Below are positions 1 to 8,701 of a stretch of 64,000 bases of DNA, piece by piece. Position 1 is the first letter of the stretch. Each line of letters opens with the position of its first letter. The DNA is from CAWEFA01 sp963808135 (lineage in GTDB: Bacteria > Bacteroidota > Bacteroidia > Bacteroidales > DTGW01), in NCBI GenBank assembly GCA_963808135.1, contig CAWEFA010000143.1:19774-83773 (forward strand), given 5' to 3'. The notes below the pieces were generated by a model. It was not told where the DNA came from. It made no database searches and was given only the letters and a program-made list of their open reading frames with translations. Made by a program: the position numbers and the translations under genes.

Positions 1-1002
1 GGCATTTGAAAGGTTACTATTAAATTTTTCTTCCCTGAGTTTTTTGTTTTGTTCTTCTTGCCAGGTTTGTTTCGCTCCTTCCTGGGTACTGGCCCAATTG
101 GTAACAATGTTTTCATGGAATTTATCGGTGGGTTTGTGGCCCCGTTCTATCATAAAAGCCGGATTAATATTTATTAAAGATGAAAATGATGGATTTGGCA
201 TTGTTTTGGTCCAATAATCAGACACAACTATTGGCAATTCCAGGCTACCTGAGTATTTATCAGGTTTATCTTTGAAAATATATCTCTGGTTCCCAATTTG
301 TGCAGTTTGCTTTGAAGCGTCGTAATGTTGGAAAAATTGATCGACAAAGAAAGTGCTGTCAATTTTTTCAAGAATTTTTCCATCTGAGAGCCTTCGGTGC
401 AACAGAAAATAAAGCACGCCATTGCGGTATTTGCGCGATTCCTCATATTGGATATTTCCCTGTGTATAGGTTGTTGACCAAGTACCTTCGAAATAACTTG
501 AATCGTTGAAGAACCCTGAAATTGAAATGGACGAAAAATCTTTAAGGTTGTTGATGTTATAGTCGAATTTTAATTCGCCGGCAAGTTTGTTATTTTTAAA
601 GTTTGCCGAAGTTTTACGAATTGTTTTTTTTGTAAGGTTCAATGTTGTGGTTGAAGTCCATAAATCGGTCATCTGGCCATTGGAATACAATCCCGAAACG
701 GTTTCGTATGTTCCTTTAATATCGGGGTCGGCCAACACATAAGACCATTTTCCATCCTTTTTATCCTGGTTATATTGTCCCACAGCGTAAAGCATGCTGG
801 TTCCTCTAACGCCGCCTGTAACAATGCCTTTATATTTGAACTGCCCTTGAAATACCCTTTCGAAATTCTGATTTTCATAATATTGGTAAGTTGCTGTGCC
901 GTTTTCATAATTGCCCTGAAAAGTTTTCAGGGTTTGTGCAAAAGCGTTGCAACTGAAAAACAATGTCCAAATGGAAATACCTTTGATTACACCGTTGTTC
1001 AT
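1..1002 (-). CDS. Exported MORN-like protein, partial (3' end outside window)
   Basis: The minus strand is open for 334 codons from the ATG at 1002 to base 1 with no stop, so the gene continues beyond the window. The N-terminus is a signal peptide (residues 1-22, ending CNAFAQ). Following residues carry spaced G-x-Y-x-N-G motifs (FQGNYENG near residue 32, GLYSNGQ near 120), which resemble MORN-type repeats of Bacteroidota surface proteins. The rest is rich in aromatic residues and N/K, and the visible end is charged and helical. The function is unknown; an envelope or periplasmic location is inferred from the signal peptide. No partner gene is visible on this strand. Confidence 0.75.
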   Translation of the reverse strand, partial: MNNGVIKGISIWTLFFSCNAFAQTLKTFQGNYENGTATYQYYENQNFERVFQGQFKYKGIVTGGVRGTSMLYAVGQYNQDKKDGKWSYVLADPDIKGTYETVSGLYSNGQMTDLWTSTTTLNLTKKTIRKTSANFKNNKLAGELKFDYNINNLKDFSSISISGFFNDSSYFEGTWSTTYTQGNIQYEESRKYRNGVLYFLLHRRLSDGKILEKIDSTFFVDQFFQHYDASKQTAQIGNQRYIFKDKPDKYSGSLELPIVVSDYWTKTMPNPSFSSLININPAFMIERGHKPTDKFHENIVTNWASTQEGAKQTWQEEQNKKLREEKFNSNLSNA

Positions 1003-1394
1003 TTTATAATTTTATTTAATAAAATTCAATGAATGTTAAGTTTTTAAATTTATTAAGAAAACATGAAACATGCAAATACCATAAAATTGATTTCGTCAAA
1101 TAATTGTTCTATATTTTTTTTGAAAAATTTCAGCCAGAAGTCTGGAAATATAGACATAGACATATAAATAAACCAGAATTCATTATTGGTAAAACAAAAA
1201 TGGCCACAAACCGGTTAGGATATGTTGAAATGGACGAACATAAGACATTTAGATTAGAAGCTTATATTGATATTTAGTTGATAAAAAATATTTTCAAAGA
1301 CGAACGTTTCAAAATGATTTTGATCATCATAAAAAGCGGATACGAATAAACTGTAATATTTAAGAAGAATACCCGGGACTGTTTTTCTTAAATG
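1003..1394. other. Intergenic region without a convincing gene
   Basis: This AT-rich stretch separates the minus-strand gene from promoter R1. A 25-codon ATG frame (1200-1277) is present but matches nothing I recognise. I see no RNA gene or clear hairpin. It must hold the promoter of the minus-strand gene. Confidence 0.5.
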
Positions 1395-1459
1395 TGTGAA
1401 TAATGTAACTCTTTTCAAAAGTTGTGTAACACTTTCCGGAATTTATATACCCACCTTTG
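1395..1459 (+). promoter_or_regulatory. R1: 21-bp direct-repeat activator site plus -7 box
   Basis: Half-sites TGTAAC at 1404 and TGTAAC at 1425 are 21 bp apart; the -7 box CACCTTTG lies at 1452-1459. The second half-site begins 28 nt before the A of the -7 box, as in all nine copies. An AACT...AGTT inverted repeat lies between the half-sites. It places transcription start just before 1470 and so decides the start codon of the lipoprotein gene at 1500. Confidence 0.85.
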
Positions 1460-1499
1460 TACCGTGAAAATTTATTCACAAATTTAAAATTGACAACAA

Positions 1500-1927
1500 T
1501 GAAAAACACAATTTTTATCCTGGCTATAACAGTTTTTATGGCAGGAACAATGCTAACCGGTTGCCAGTCATCGGCCACAAAAGTAAAAAATGCCCAGGAC
1601 AAAGTGGTAGAAGCTAAACAAGAGCTAAACCAAGCGCTGAACGATTCTATTCAACAATTCAAAAAAGAATCAGAAGAAAAAATCACCGCTCATGAAAAAA
1701 GCATTGCTGAATTTAAAGCAAGAATAGCAAACGAGAAAATAGAAATCAAAGCCAAATATGAAAAGGAATTGGCAGGGTTAGAACAAAAAAATAGCGATTT
1801 GAAAAAGAAGCTGGATGATTATAAAGCAGAAGGAAAAGACAAATGGATAACCTTTAAGAATGATTTCAACCAGAATATGGATGATCTTGGCAAAGCCTTA
1901 AAAGATTTTACTGTTAAAAGAAAGTAA
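1500..1927 (+). CDS. Coiled-coil lipoprotein
   Basis: 142 residues. A type II signal peptide ends in the lipobox LTGC (Cys22), so the mature protein should be lipid-anchored in the envelope. Residues 30-142 form one long charged helix (E/K/A/Q rich) predicted to be a coiled coil, resembling small Lpp-like or YtxH-like stress lipoproteins. An in-frame start at 1457 would lie inside the R1 -7 box, so ATG 1500 is preferred. It has its own promoter (R1) and a terminator at 1934. The exact role is unknown; envelope stress or spacing is inferred from form and context. Confidence 0.8.
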
Positions 1928-1933
1928 AACATC

Positions 1934-1963
1934 AGCCCATTCTACGGATCTGGGCTTTTTTCT
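1934..1963 (+). terminator. Rho-independent terminator
   Basis: AGCCCA and TGGGCT pair around an 11-nt loop and are followed by a run of six T, just after the lipoprotein stop codon. Read-through would supply the small-gene operon downstream, for which I see no separate promoter. Confidence 0.8.
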
Positions 1964-2018
1964 CTTTAAAAAAAATATTGTTTCTAAATAATAACATAAA
2001 TCAAATAAACTTATAATC

Positions 2019-2168
2019 ATGGGAAATTTACTTTACATTATTGCAGTAATATTTATTATTGTATGGGCCGTTGGATTTTTAGGCTATCATACAGGGGGTC
2101 TTATCCACATTCTTCTTGTTATTGCAATTATTGCAATAATACTTAGGGTTATTCAGGGGAGAAATTAG
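2019..2168 (+). CDS. Lmo0937-family small membrane protein, copy 1
   Basis: 49 residues starting MGNLLYIIAVIF. Two hydrophobic segments flank a conserved GFLGYHTGGLIH turn, the hallmark of the Lmo0937 family of tiny stress-associated inner-membrane proteins. Molecular function is not established for the family. Copy 2 (2522-2668) is nearly identical, and each copy is followed by a member of a second small-protein family, so the pair was duplicated as a unit. Confidence 0.85.
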   Translation: MGNLLYIIAVIFIIVWAVGFLGYHTGGLIHILLVIAIIAIILRVIQGRN

Positions 2169-2183
2169 TTTAAATTAAATAAC

Positions 2184-2501
2184 ATGAAAAAGATTGCACT
2201 TTGTTTAATAGTAATTTTTTTATCATCAACATACCAACCGATTAAATTAAATGCTGTTAATACTGTTGTATCTTCTGTTTCTGTTGTTTCTAAACCTATA
2301 GAATCATTAGAAGTTAAAGCCTTTCAGGCAAGGCCAAACAAAATAAATGCAACGGATGCATTAAATCCGGATTCGTCAGACAAAAAAAATATGCTGGTTG
2401 AAGTACATCCAATAAATCACCAGCTTAAAGGACCGGGTGTTGTGTATCTTTCTGTAGGTACAGTAATAGTTTTGTTTTTGTTATTAAGATTTTTGTTTTA
2501 A
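2184..2501 (+). CDS. Small exported single-TM protein, copy 1 (divergent)
   Basis: 105 residues: an N-terminal signal or anchor (1-25), a polar linker of about 55 residues, then a C-terminal hydrophobic helix (YLSVGTVIVLFLLL). It is a paralogue of the protein at 2688-3008 and shares the layout, the SSDKK/SSEKK region and the YLSVG-TM end. The linker has diverged more than in copy 2, including loss of the regular charged helix, so this copy may be relaxing. Function unknown; the family commonly accompanies Lmo0937 genes in Bacteroidota. Confidence 0.7.
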   Translation: MKKIALCLIVIFLSSTYQPIKLNAVNTVVSSVSVVSKPIESLEVKAFQARPNKINATDALNPDSSDKKNMLVEVHPINHQLKGPGVVYLSVGTVIVLFLLLRFLF

Positions 2502-2521
2502 ACAATTTAAAAATAAAAATC

Positions 2522-2668
2522 ATGGGGAATTTATTTTATGTCATAGCAATCATCCTGCTTGTCGCATGGGCAATCGGATTTTTGGGTTACCATACTGGGG
2601 GTCTCATCCACATCCTTTTGGTTATTGCAATTATTGCAATAATATTCAGGGTTATTCAAGGCAGGTAA
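2522..2668 (+). CDS. Lmo0937-family small membrane protein, copy 2
   Basis: 48 residues, with the same two-helix layout and GFLGYHTGGLIH turn as copy 1 at 2019. The DNA is also similar over the second half of the gene, which indicates a fairly recent duplication. It lies 20 bp after the preceding gene and 19 bp before the next, so the set is very probably one transcript. Confidence 0.85.
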   Translation: MGNLFYVIAIILLVAWAIGFLGYHTGGLIHILLVIAIIAIIFRVIQGR

Positions 2669-2687
2669 TCAATTTAAATCAAACAAC

Positions 2688-3008
2688 ATGAAAAAGATTG
2701 TTTTTTATTTAATAGCAACATTCTTGTCATTAACATTTTATCTGCTTCAATCAAATGCCGCAACAGTTGCTGAGCCATCCTCTTTATTGGCCTCAAAACC
2801 TGCAGGATCAGCAGAAGCTAATGCCTTACTGCTAAGGTTAAACGAAATAAAAGCGATGGATAAGTCAAATCTGAATTCGTCAGAAAAGAAAGAATTGCGA
2901 TTAGAAGTACGCTCAATCAGGCAACAGCTTAGAGAAGATGGTGGTGGCGCATATCTTTCAGTTGGTGTAATTATTCTTGTTGTTGTGCTAATAGTTATTT
3001 TATTATAA
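2688..3008 (+). CDS. Small exported single-TM protein, copy 2
   Basis: 106 residues: signal peptide (1-24), then an amphipathic charged helix with RLNEIKAMDKS and SSEKKELRLEVRSIR, a short glycine hinge (DGGGAYLSVG) and a C-terminal membrane helix. This layout recurs as a short hypothetical family in Bacteroidota genomes, usually near CsbD, YtxH or Lmo0937 genes. It should sit in a membrane with the charged helix in the periplasm. No catalytic residues are visible, so a structural or stress-response role is only inferred. Confidence 0.75.
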   Translation: MKKIVFYLIATFLSLTFYLLQSNAATVAEPSSLLASKPAGSAEANALLLRLNEIKAMDKSNLNSSEKKELRLEVRSIRQQLREDGGGAYLSVGVIILVVVLIVILL

Positions 3009-3028
3009 ACAATTAAAAAACAAAAATT

Positions 3029-3307
3029 ATGAGCTCTGGAAAAGTATTATTAGGCGTATTGGCTGGCATCGCAGCCGGCGCATTGTTAGGGGTTTTATTT
3101 GCCCCCGATAAAGGTTCGGAAACCCGTAAAAAAATATCTAAAAAGGGAGAAGATTATGCGGATTCATTAAAAGAAAAATTTAATGAATTTCTTGACAGCA
3201 TTTCCGAAAAATTTGAAGAAGTAAAGGAAGAAGTTTCCGACTTTGCTGAAAAAGCTAAGGCCAAAGCGGAAGAAGCCAAAAAAAACGTTAAAACTGCCAC
3301 TAGTTGA
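3029..3307 (+). CDS. YtxH domain-containing protein
   Basis: 92 residues. Residues 4-27 form one glycine/alanine-rich membrane helix ending in the family signature LFAPDKGSETRKKI; the rest is a long charged helix (EEVKEEVSDFAEKAKAKAEEAKK). YtxH proteins are general-stress proteins of unknown mechanism, common in Bacillus and Bacteroidota. It lies between the small-protein pair and the holin-like gene in one operon-like run. Confidence 0.88.
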   Translation: MSSGKVLLGVLAGIAAGALLGVLFAPDKGSETRKKISKKGEDYADSLKEKFNEFLDSISEKFEEVKEEVSDFAEKAKAKAEEAKKNVKTATS

Positions 3308-3346
3308 AATGTTTTCAAGGAAGTTCACCATATCAAGATCGAAGAC

Positions 3347-3688
3347 ATGGAAGACAATGCTAATTTAATTGAATCATTACTGGGAAAAGCTACAGAATAC
3401 GGTAAAACAAGCTTTGAGTTACTAAAACTTAAAACGTTGGACAAAACATTGGATGTTGTTTCCTCATTTATACCTCATTCTATTGTCTTTGTCCTAATTG
3501 CATCATCCGTACTTTTTTTCAGTTTGGGATTGTCACTCTGGCTCGGCGAAATCCTCGGCAAAATTTATTACGGATTCTTCGTAGTAGCTGCTTTTTATGG
3601 TATTATAGGGCTTGTGTTACATTTCTTTATGCATAAATGGCTTAAAAAGCTTGTAGGCAATTATATCATTAAAAAGGTACTTAATTAA
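3347..3688 (+). CDS. Holin-X/DUF1469-like membrane protein
   Basis: 113 residues. An amphipathic N-terminal helix (1-40) is followed by two membrane helices (about 45-70 and 75-98) joined by a short turn, and a basic C-terminus. This is the layout of the putative Actinobacterial Holin-X (phage holin superfamily III) family, which is chromosomal and stress-associated in Bacteroidota rather than phage-borne. The gene lies 39 bp after ytxH and 6 bp before the next gene. Confidence 0.7.
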   Translation: MEDNANLIESLLGKATEYGKTSFELLKLKTLDKTLDVVSSFIPHSIVFVLIASSVLFFSLGLSLWLGEILGKIYYGFFVVAAFYGIIGLVLHFFMHKWLKKLVGNYIIKKVLN

Positions 3689-3694
3689 AATTTC

Positions 3695-4102
3695 ATGCAA
3701 AACATAACCTCCATTACCGGGCTTAAAAATGCAATTCGATTATTAGAAGTTGAGCAAGCTATTAAAGGGCAGCTATTGAAAGAACAATTCTACCTTACCT
3801 GCGAGAGTTTAAAGCCAGCTAACCTTATAAAGAGCGCTTTGAAAGATATAGTTTCATCGCCCAATTTAATTGAAAATATTTTAGGAAATGTAATAGGTTT
3901 GGCTACCGGTTATCTTTCAAAAAAAATATTTATAGGTGCATCGGGAAATATATTTAGAAAACTTTCCGGCTCTATTTTACAGTCTGGCGTTTCAAACCTT
4001 GTTGCTAAACATCCCGAAGCCATTTTATCATTCGGGCAGTTTATATTACAACATATTTTTCGTAAAAAAGAACGTACATCTCTTCATGAACAGAGCAGAT
4101 AA
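3695..4102 (+). CDS. Conserved hypothetical partner of the holin-like protein
   Basis: 135 residues, not recognised as a named domain. A polar helical start (LLEVEQAIKGQLLKEQF) is followed by a moderately hydrophobic, glycine-rich central part (NVIGLATGYLSKKIFIGASG) and a basic tail. It follows the holin-like gene by 6 bp, so the two are probably co-translated, and similar genes often follow DUF1469 genes in this phylum. A peripheral or weakly inserted membrane protein is the most that can be inferred. Confidence 0.6.
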   Translation: MQNITSITGLKNAIRLLEVEQAIKGQLLKEQFYLTCESLKPANLIKSALKDIVSSPNLIENILGNVIGLATGYLSKKIFIGASGNIFRKLSGSILQSGVSNLVAKHPEAILSFGQFILQHIFRKKERTSLHEQSR

Positions 4103-4122
4103 ATGAATTCTAAAGAGTTGTG

Positions 4123-5211
4123 ATGGATAAAGAATTAAAATTACCATTTTACGCAAAGGCAACCATTTTTCTCATCGGCATATTTGCCTTGCTAACGATG
4201 TTGTACATCGCACAGGGCATTATTATACCAATAGTTTTCGCAATCATTATTGCTATCGTGCTTCACCCTGTTGTAAATTTTCTCATGCGTATAAGAATAA
4301 GCAGGGTAGTAGCTATTGTAATTACTTTACTCCTTAGTCTTATAATCATTGCCGCGTTTGGCGTTCTTTTATTTTCGCAGGCAAGCCGGTTTAGTGAATC
4401 ATGGCCGATACTGGTCGATAAATTTACCGGTATACTCAACCATACCATCTCCAGGGCGTCAGGTTATTTCGACATTAACCCACAAAAAGTCCATGACTGG
4501 ATCACAACAACCAAAGCTGAAATCATCAATACCAGCAGCGCTGCAATCGGGCATACACTCGTTTCTATCGGCAGCAGGGTACTGGTATTGTTTTTAATTC
4601 CCGTTTACATCTTTTTGATATTATTTTACCAACCCCTCATACTTGAATTTATACGCAGGCTCTTTGGCATAAGCAACAAAAAGGACGTAAATGAAATAAT
4701 TACTCAAACCAAGACGCTTATTCAGCGCTACATCATAGGATTACTTATTGAAGCTTTCATTGTAGCTGCTTTATATTCCACCGGCTTACTGATAATTGGA
4801 ATTGATTATGCCATCCTGCTTGGGTTTATTGCCGCGTTGCTCAATATAATCCCTTATATCGGGGGAATTATTGCTGTATCTTTAATCATGATAATTGCAA
4901 TAGCTACGGAAAACTCAGTTACATATCCGTTTCTGGTTTTGATGCTTGCTATAGCAATTCATTTAATAGATAATAGCTTCATTATTCCAAAAATAGTTGC
5001 TTCAAAAGTCAAAATCAACGCTTTAGTATCAATTACGGTAATCATTGCAGCAAGCGCCTTATTGGGCATTCCCGGTATGATTATTTGCATTCCTGTTACA
5101 GGAATTGTAAAACTCATTTTCGACCACATTGAACCCTTAAAACCCTGGGGATTTTTATTAGGCAACACCATGCCTTCATTATTAAAAGTTAAACCGATTA
5201 AAAAAAAATAA
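4123..5211 (+). CDS. AI-2E family transporter
   Basis: 362 residues with about eight membrane segments in the pattern of the AI-2E transporter (UPF0118/PerM) family: a hydrophobic N-terminal pair, a long soluble region (about 85-150), then a C-terminal block with GFIAALLNIIPYIGGIIA and LIDNSFIIPKIV, the family signature. Members have been linked to autoinducer-2 export, Na+/H+ exchange or permease functions, so the substrate cannot be assigned. GTG at 4120 is an alternative start directly before ATG 4123. It closes the small-membrane-protein operon and is followed by a palindrome. Confidence 0.9.
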   Translation: MDKELKLPFYAKATIFLIGIFALLTMLYIAQGIIIPIVFAIIIAIVLHPVVNFLMRIRISRVVAIVITLLLSLIIIAAFGVLLFSQASRFSESWPILVDKFTGILNHTISRASGYFDINPQKVHDWITTTKAEIINTSSAAIGHTLVSIGSRVLVLFLIPVYIFLILFYQPLILEFIRRLFGISNKKDVNEIITQTKTLIQRYIIGLLIEAFIVAALYSTGLLIIGIDYAILLGFIAALLNIIPYIGGIIAVSLIMIIAIATENSVTYPFLVLMLAIAIHLIDNSFIIPKIVASKVKINALVSITVIIAASALLGIPGMIICIPVTGIVKLIFDHIEPLKPWGFLLGNTMPSLLKVKPIKKK

Positions 5212-5220
5212 ATGGTACAT

Positions 5221-5239
5221 GAATAATTCGGAATTATTC
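5221..5239. terminator. Short AT-rich palindrome after the AI-2E gene
   Basis: GAATAATTC and GAATTATTC pair perfectly around a single G. It has no T run of note, so it is a weak candidate for the 3' end of the operon. Confidence 0.4.
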
Positions 5240-5332
5240 AACCGATTATAAAAAGTAACTGGATCAACCCTTTTTCATTTCATTGCCATTACATTTGGAA
5301 TAACCTACATGGATACGAAGCGCAGGAAAATG

Positions 5333-5397
5333 TGTGAATAATGTAATTCTTTTCGAAAGTTATGTAACACTTAAGGCAATGTTTAACCATACCTTTA
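5333..5397 (+). promoter_or_regulatory. R2: 21-bp direct-repeat activator site plus -7 box
   Basis: Half-sites TGTAAT at 5342 and TGTAAC at 5363 (21 bp apart); -7 box TACCTTTA at 5390-5397, with 28 nt from the second half-site to its A. It drives the DUF6600 gene 93 bp downstream. Confidence 0.85.
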
Positions 5398-5489
5398 TTT
5401 TATTATGGCTATACCCCGGTTAACTCCTGAAAATCATATATTGAAATTATTGCATTTTGAAAATATCACATAAATAAATTCTATTCACC

Positions 5490-6791
5490 ATGAAATCAAG
5501 AATTAAAATTTTAGCAATATTACTTGCTTTGAATATAACTTTAGTAATAATTACAAAACAGGCATCAGCGCAGCAGGCCAGTGTCAGTTTCCAGGTTTTC
5601 TATGATCAATTAAGTCCATATGGTCAGTGGGTAAATTATCCCAATTATGGTTATGTATGGATTCCGGATGCCGGATATGACTTCGCTCCTTATTCAACTG
5701 GAGGCCATTGGATACTAACTGACTATGGCTGGACATGGGTATCGGATTACAATTGGGGATGGGCGCCCTTTCATTATGGTCGTTGGGGCTACGATAATTC
5801 TTATGGTTGGCTATGGATACCGGATAATGAATGGGGTCCTTCATGGGTTTCCTGGAGAAGGGCCGATGGTTATTATGGCTGGGAGCCTATGGAACCCGGC
5901 GTTAGTATCAGTGCCAGTTTTGGCAGGGCAAACAATGGTCAAAACGATCACTGGATGTTCGTGAGAGACAGGGATATTGATAGATCCGACATCCATAGCT
6001 ATTATGTCAATCGAACGGATCGCGACAGGATCATTAAAAATTCTACGGTGATCAATAAAACTTATGTTGATAATAGTCGGCATACCACATATGTTTCAGG
6101 GCCGGCAAGGGAAGATGTACAAAAAGTTACCGGCAAAAAGATCAGCCCTGTAGCTATTCAGGATAATAATAAACCGGGACAAAATCTGAGCAATGGCCGG
6201 TTACAGATATACAGGCCGCAAGTGAACAAAAACAACGATAAGGGAAAGAAACCTGCTCCATCCAAAATAACTAATTTGAAAGATGTGAAACGACCTGAGG
6301 TAAAAAATGCAACAAATCAGCCAACGAAAGTAAATCCAAAAGAAAACAATAAAAAGGAGCAGCAACAGAAAGCTTCAAAACAAGAAAAAACAAGTAGCAA
6401 AGCACAGCCTTCGCAACCTCAGAAATCAAATCCATCCGAGAACAATAAAAAGGAACCGCAACAGAAAGATTTAAGGCAAGCAAATACAAATAGCAAGGCA
6501 CAGCCTTCGCAACAACCTCAGAAGTTAAAACCATCCGAGAATAATAAAAAGGAACAAAAGAATACTGTAAAGTCTCAGGACAATAATAAAAAGGAACAAC
6601 AACCGAATAATGTAAAACCCCAGAACAACAATAATAATAAGGTTCAGCCTTTGCAGCCACGGAATGAAAATCCATCCGATAATAATAAACATGAGCAACA
6701 ACCGAATACTGTAAAGCCAGGGAACAACAACAGGAACGAGCAACCAAATGAACAACACAGGCCGGAACAGGATAAGAGGCAAATTGATTAA
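5490..6791 (+). CDS. DUF6600 (YXWV-repeat) exported protein with Q/N/K-rich tail
   Basis: 433 residues. Signal peptide 1-27 (ASAQQ). Residues 30-150 hold repeated W/Y/G motifs (SPYGQWVNYPNYGYVWIP, WGWAPFHYGRWGY, GPSWVSWRRADGYYGW), the DUF6600/YXWV type of secreted protein. From about residue 240 the protein is a low-complexity tail of recurring PSENNKKEQQ-like units, probably disordered. The start of the mature protein (VSFQVFYDQLSPYG) is typical of Bacteroidota members. A secreted or surface role is inferred and no enzyme motif is seen. Driven by R2 alone. Confidence 0.85.
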   Translation: MKSRIKILAILLALNITLVIITKQASAQQASVSFQVFYDQLSPYGQWVNYPNYGYVWIPDAGYDFAPYSTGGHWILTDYGWTWVSDYNWGWAPFHYGRWGYDNSYGWLWIPDNEWGPSWVSWRRADGYYGWEPMEPGVSISASFGRANNGQNDHWMFVRDRDIDRSDIHSYYVNRTDRDRIIKNSTVINKTYVDNSRHTTYVSGPAREDVQKVTGKKISPVAIQDNNKPGQNLSNGRLQIYRPQVNKNNDKGKKPAPSKITNLKDVKRPEVKNATNQPTKVNPKENNKKEQQQKASKQEKTSSKAQPSQPQKSNPSENNKKEPQQKDLRQANTNSKAQPSQQPQKLKPSENNKKEQKNTVKSQDNNKKEQQPNNVKPQNNNNNKVQPLQPRNENPSDNNKHEQQPNTVKPGNNNRNEQPNEQHRPEQDKRQID

Positions 6792-7092
6792 CATTTCCTG
6801 TTAGATCGATCATCATTTTTATTCTTGCAGGTTAAATCTATTCTATGATATTTACGACTAAAGCATAAGTTCATAGCCGAACGAAGGTACAGTTTTAAGA
6901 AACTTAAGATATTTTTTGAAAAAATATTATCCTTTCAATAAAACAATCAATAATAAATAAAACGTATGAAACCCACATTTTAAAAAAGTTAAACACAAAG
7001 ATCGGATGAATAAAATCTCAGAAGCTAAATTAAAAGCTATGAATCTGAAATATGTGGGTTCCATTCGACCTTTGAAATTAAATTTTATAAAA
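6792..7092. other. Intergenic region between the DUF6600 and DUF3332 genes
   Basis: About 300 bp of AT-rich sequence. I see no R-type site here, so the DUF3332 gene appears to lie outside the regulon. An in-frame upstream ATG (7006) would add 29 residues before the lipoprotein signal and is rejected as the start. Confidence 0.45.
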
Positions 7093-7638
7093 ATGAAAAA
7101 TTTGAAAAAAACTTTGTTGGTGGCTTTGGCTGCTTTATTATTACTAATTCAAACCGGATGTATTGGTTCATTTAAACTTACTAAAGCGGTTTATAACTTT
7201 AATAGGTCCACGTCGAATAAATTTGTCAGTGAACTGGTTTTTTTGGTATTCTGTATTATACCAGTTTATGAAATTGCTGTTTTTATCGATGCAGTAATTT
7301 TGAACCTGGTTGAATTCTGGTCAGGAAGCAATCCAATGGCAATGCAACCAGGTCAGATTGAAACTCAACAAATTGTTCTTAACGGTAAACAATACATTGT
7401 TACTGCCACACATGACCGTTTTCATGCAGTTAGTTTAGATGGTAAATTTAAACAAGACTTAGTTTATAATGAAAAGTCAGCTACCTGGTCAATTGTTACA
7501 GACAACAAAACGATGAATGTTTGCACATATAATAATGACGGAACAATTACAATGTACGATAAAAATAATGCCAGGACAATATACACTACCGATGCCTTGA
7601 TGAAGATGTCCAATAACAAAAATTATGCATTGAAATAA
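7093..7638 (+). CDS. DUF3332 lipoprotein
   Basis: 181 residues from ATG 7093. A lysine-rich N-terminus and hydrophobic stretch lead to the lipobox QTGC. The following GSFKLTKAVYNFN, VFCIIPVYEIAVFIDAVILN and EFWSGSNPM are hallmarks of DUF3332, a family of predicted envelope lipoproteins with two short membrane-like helices. The C-terminal half (about 110-181) looks like a small beta domain (QIVLNGKQYIVTATHD). The family function is unknown. It has its own terminator at 7662 and no R-type promoter. Confidence 0.85.
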   Translation: MKNLKKTLLVALAALLLLIQTGCIGSFKLTKAVYNFNRSTSNKFVSELVFLVFCIIPVYEIAVFIDAVILNLVEFWSGSNPMAMQPGQIETQQIVLNGKQYIVTATHDRFHAVSLDGKFKQDLVYNEKSATWSIVTDNKTMNVCTYNNDGTITMYDKNNARTIYTTDALMKMSNNKNYALK

Positions 7639-7661
7639 AAAATTTATAAAATTTAAAAAAA

Positions 7662-7690
7662 CCGTTTTTTCTTTTGAAAGACGGCCTTTT
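7662..7690 (+). terminator. Terminator after the DUF3332 gene
   Basis: CCGT...ACGG closes an inner TTTC/GAAA stem with a TTTT loop and is followed by CCTTTTTAT. The stem has a small internal bulge. Confidence 0.6.
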
Positions 7691-7747
7691 TATGAATTAT
7701 CTGATTCTTGTTAAAAGAAATGTACGGATGCTATCAAATTTTTTAAA

Positions 7748-8594
7748 ATGAAAAAATTTACTCCCGTTATCAAAGTAATTCCGCACCTTCGGGGTGCAAC
7801 GAAGCAAGCTATCAAGCTCAGCAAAAAAACTTTTGGAAAAACCGAGAAAGTGAACAACTTTCTAACGGAGTTAGCCAATATTTTTTTATTCATTGCGCAC
7901 ACTACAAAAGAAGCTTTTTCCCGTGATTTTGAATTCAGGGAATTCTTACGACAGTGTTTTCAAATTGGATATAAAACTTTACCGCTTATTTCAGTAACGG
8001 GAATTATTATGGGTTTGGTGTTTAACTATTCAATCGCGGCCCGCACTTGTTCATTTCGGGGCGGTTTCTATGCTTCCGGGAATGGTAGCAGTATCTCTCA
8101 TAAGGGAAATGGGGCCGGTTATTACCGCATTGATATGCGCAGGAAAAATAGGTTCCGGCATGGGTGCAGAGTTAGGTTCAATGAAAGTAACAGAGCAGAT
8201 TGATGCCATGGAAGTATCCTCCACCAATCCCATACGATTTTTAGTTGTTACAAGAGTATTGGCAGCTACCCTGATGATACCCATATTGGTTTTATATTCT
8301 GATGCTCTAGGCATATTAGGAAGTTGGGCTGGCGCAAATATTAAAGGAGATGTAACGTTTGTTTTGTTTTTCTCCCAGGCATTTAGCCATGTTCATTTTA
8401 TTGATTTATTACCGGCTGTTATAAAAACATTCTTTTTCGGCGCGGTGATTGGTATAGTCGGATGTTATAAAGGATATACAGCAGGACGCGGAACAGAAAG
8501 TGTGGGTATTGCTGCGAATTCTGCAGTGGTACTATCTTCATTGCTTGTGATAATTGTAGATTTGATTGCTGTACAAATTACTGATTTGCTTTAA
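7748..8594 (+). CDS. mlaE: MlaE-type ABC permease (frame broken once)
   Basis: Permease of the Mla phospholipid-transport ABC system in the inner membrane. The N-terminal part reads in one frame to about 8020; the rest (SMLPGMVAVSLIREMGPVITALICAGKIGSG, the family signature) reads one frame over. Removing one T from the TTT at 8021-8023 joins them into an unbroken MlaE of about 281 residues (...GLVLTIQSRPALVHFGAVSM...). It is followed by mlaF and mlaD in the usual order. As mlaF, mlaD and several essential genes of this window show the same kind of single-base break, a sequencing error is more likely than a true pseudogene. Confidence 0.85.
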
Positions 8595-8701
8595 TGCAAT
8601 TTGAAGATTTGAAAATTATAAATTAATAATTCGTATTTCTCATTTTCAAATTAACTCATCTTCAAATTTTCAAATTATTATTGGAAATAAACATCACAAA
8701 A

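Noticed and set aside
1200..1277. Short ATG frame of 25 codons in the first intergenic gap
   Set aside because: No recognisable family, no promoter or ribosome site, and length within chance expectation for AT-rich DNA.
3347..4102. Prophage holin module
   Set aside because: The holin-like gene has no phage neighbours and sits in a stress operon; this family is chromosomal in Bacteroidota.
6271..6816. Long minus-strand frame opposite the DUF6600 tail
   Set aside because: It is a shadow of the low-complexity Q/N/K repeat on the plus strand; the composition is unnatural and there is no start context.
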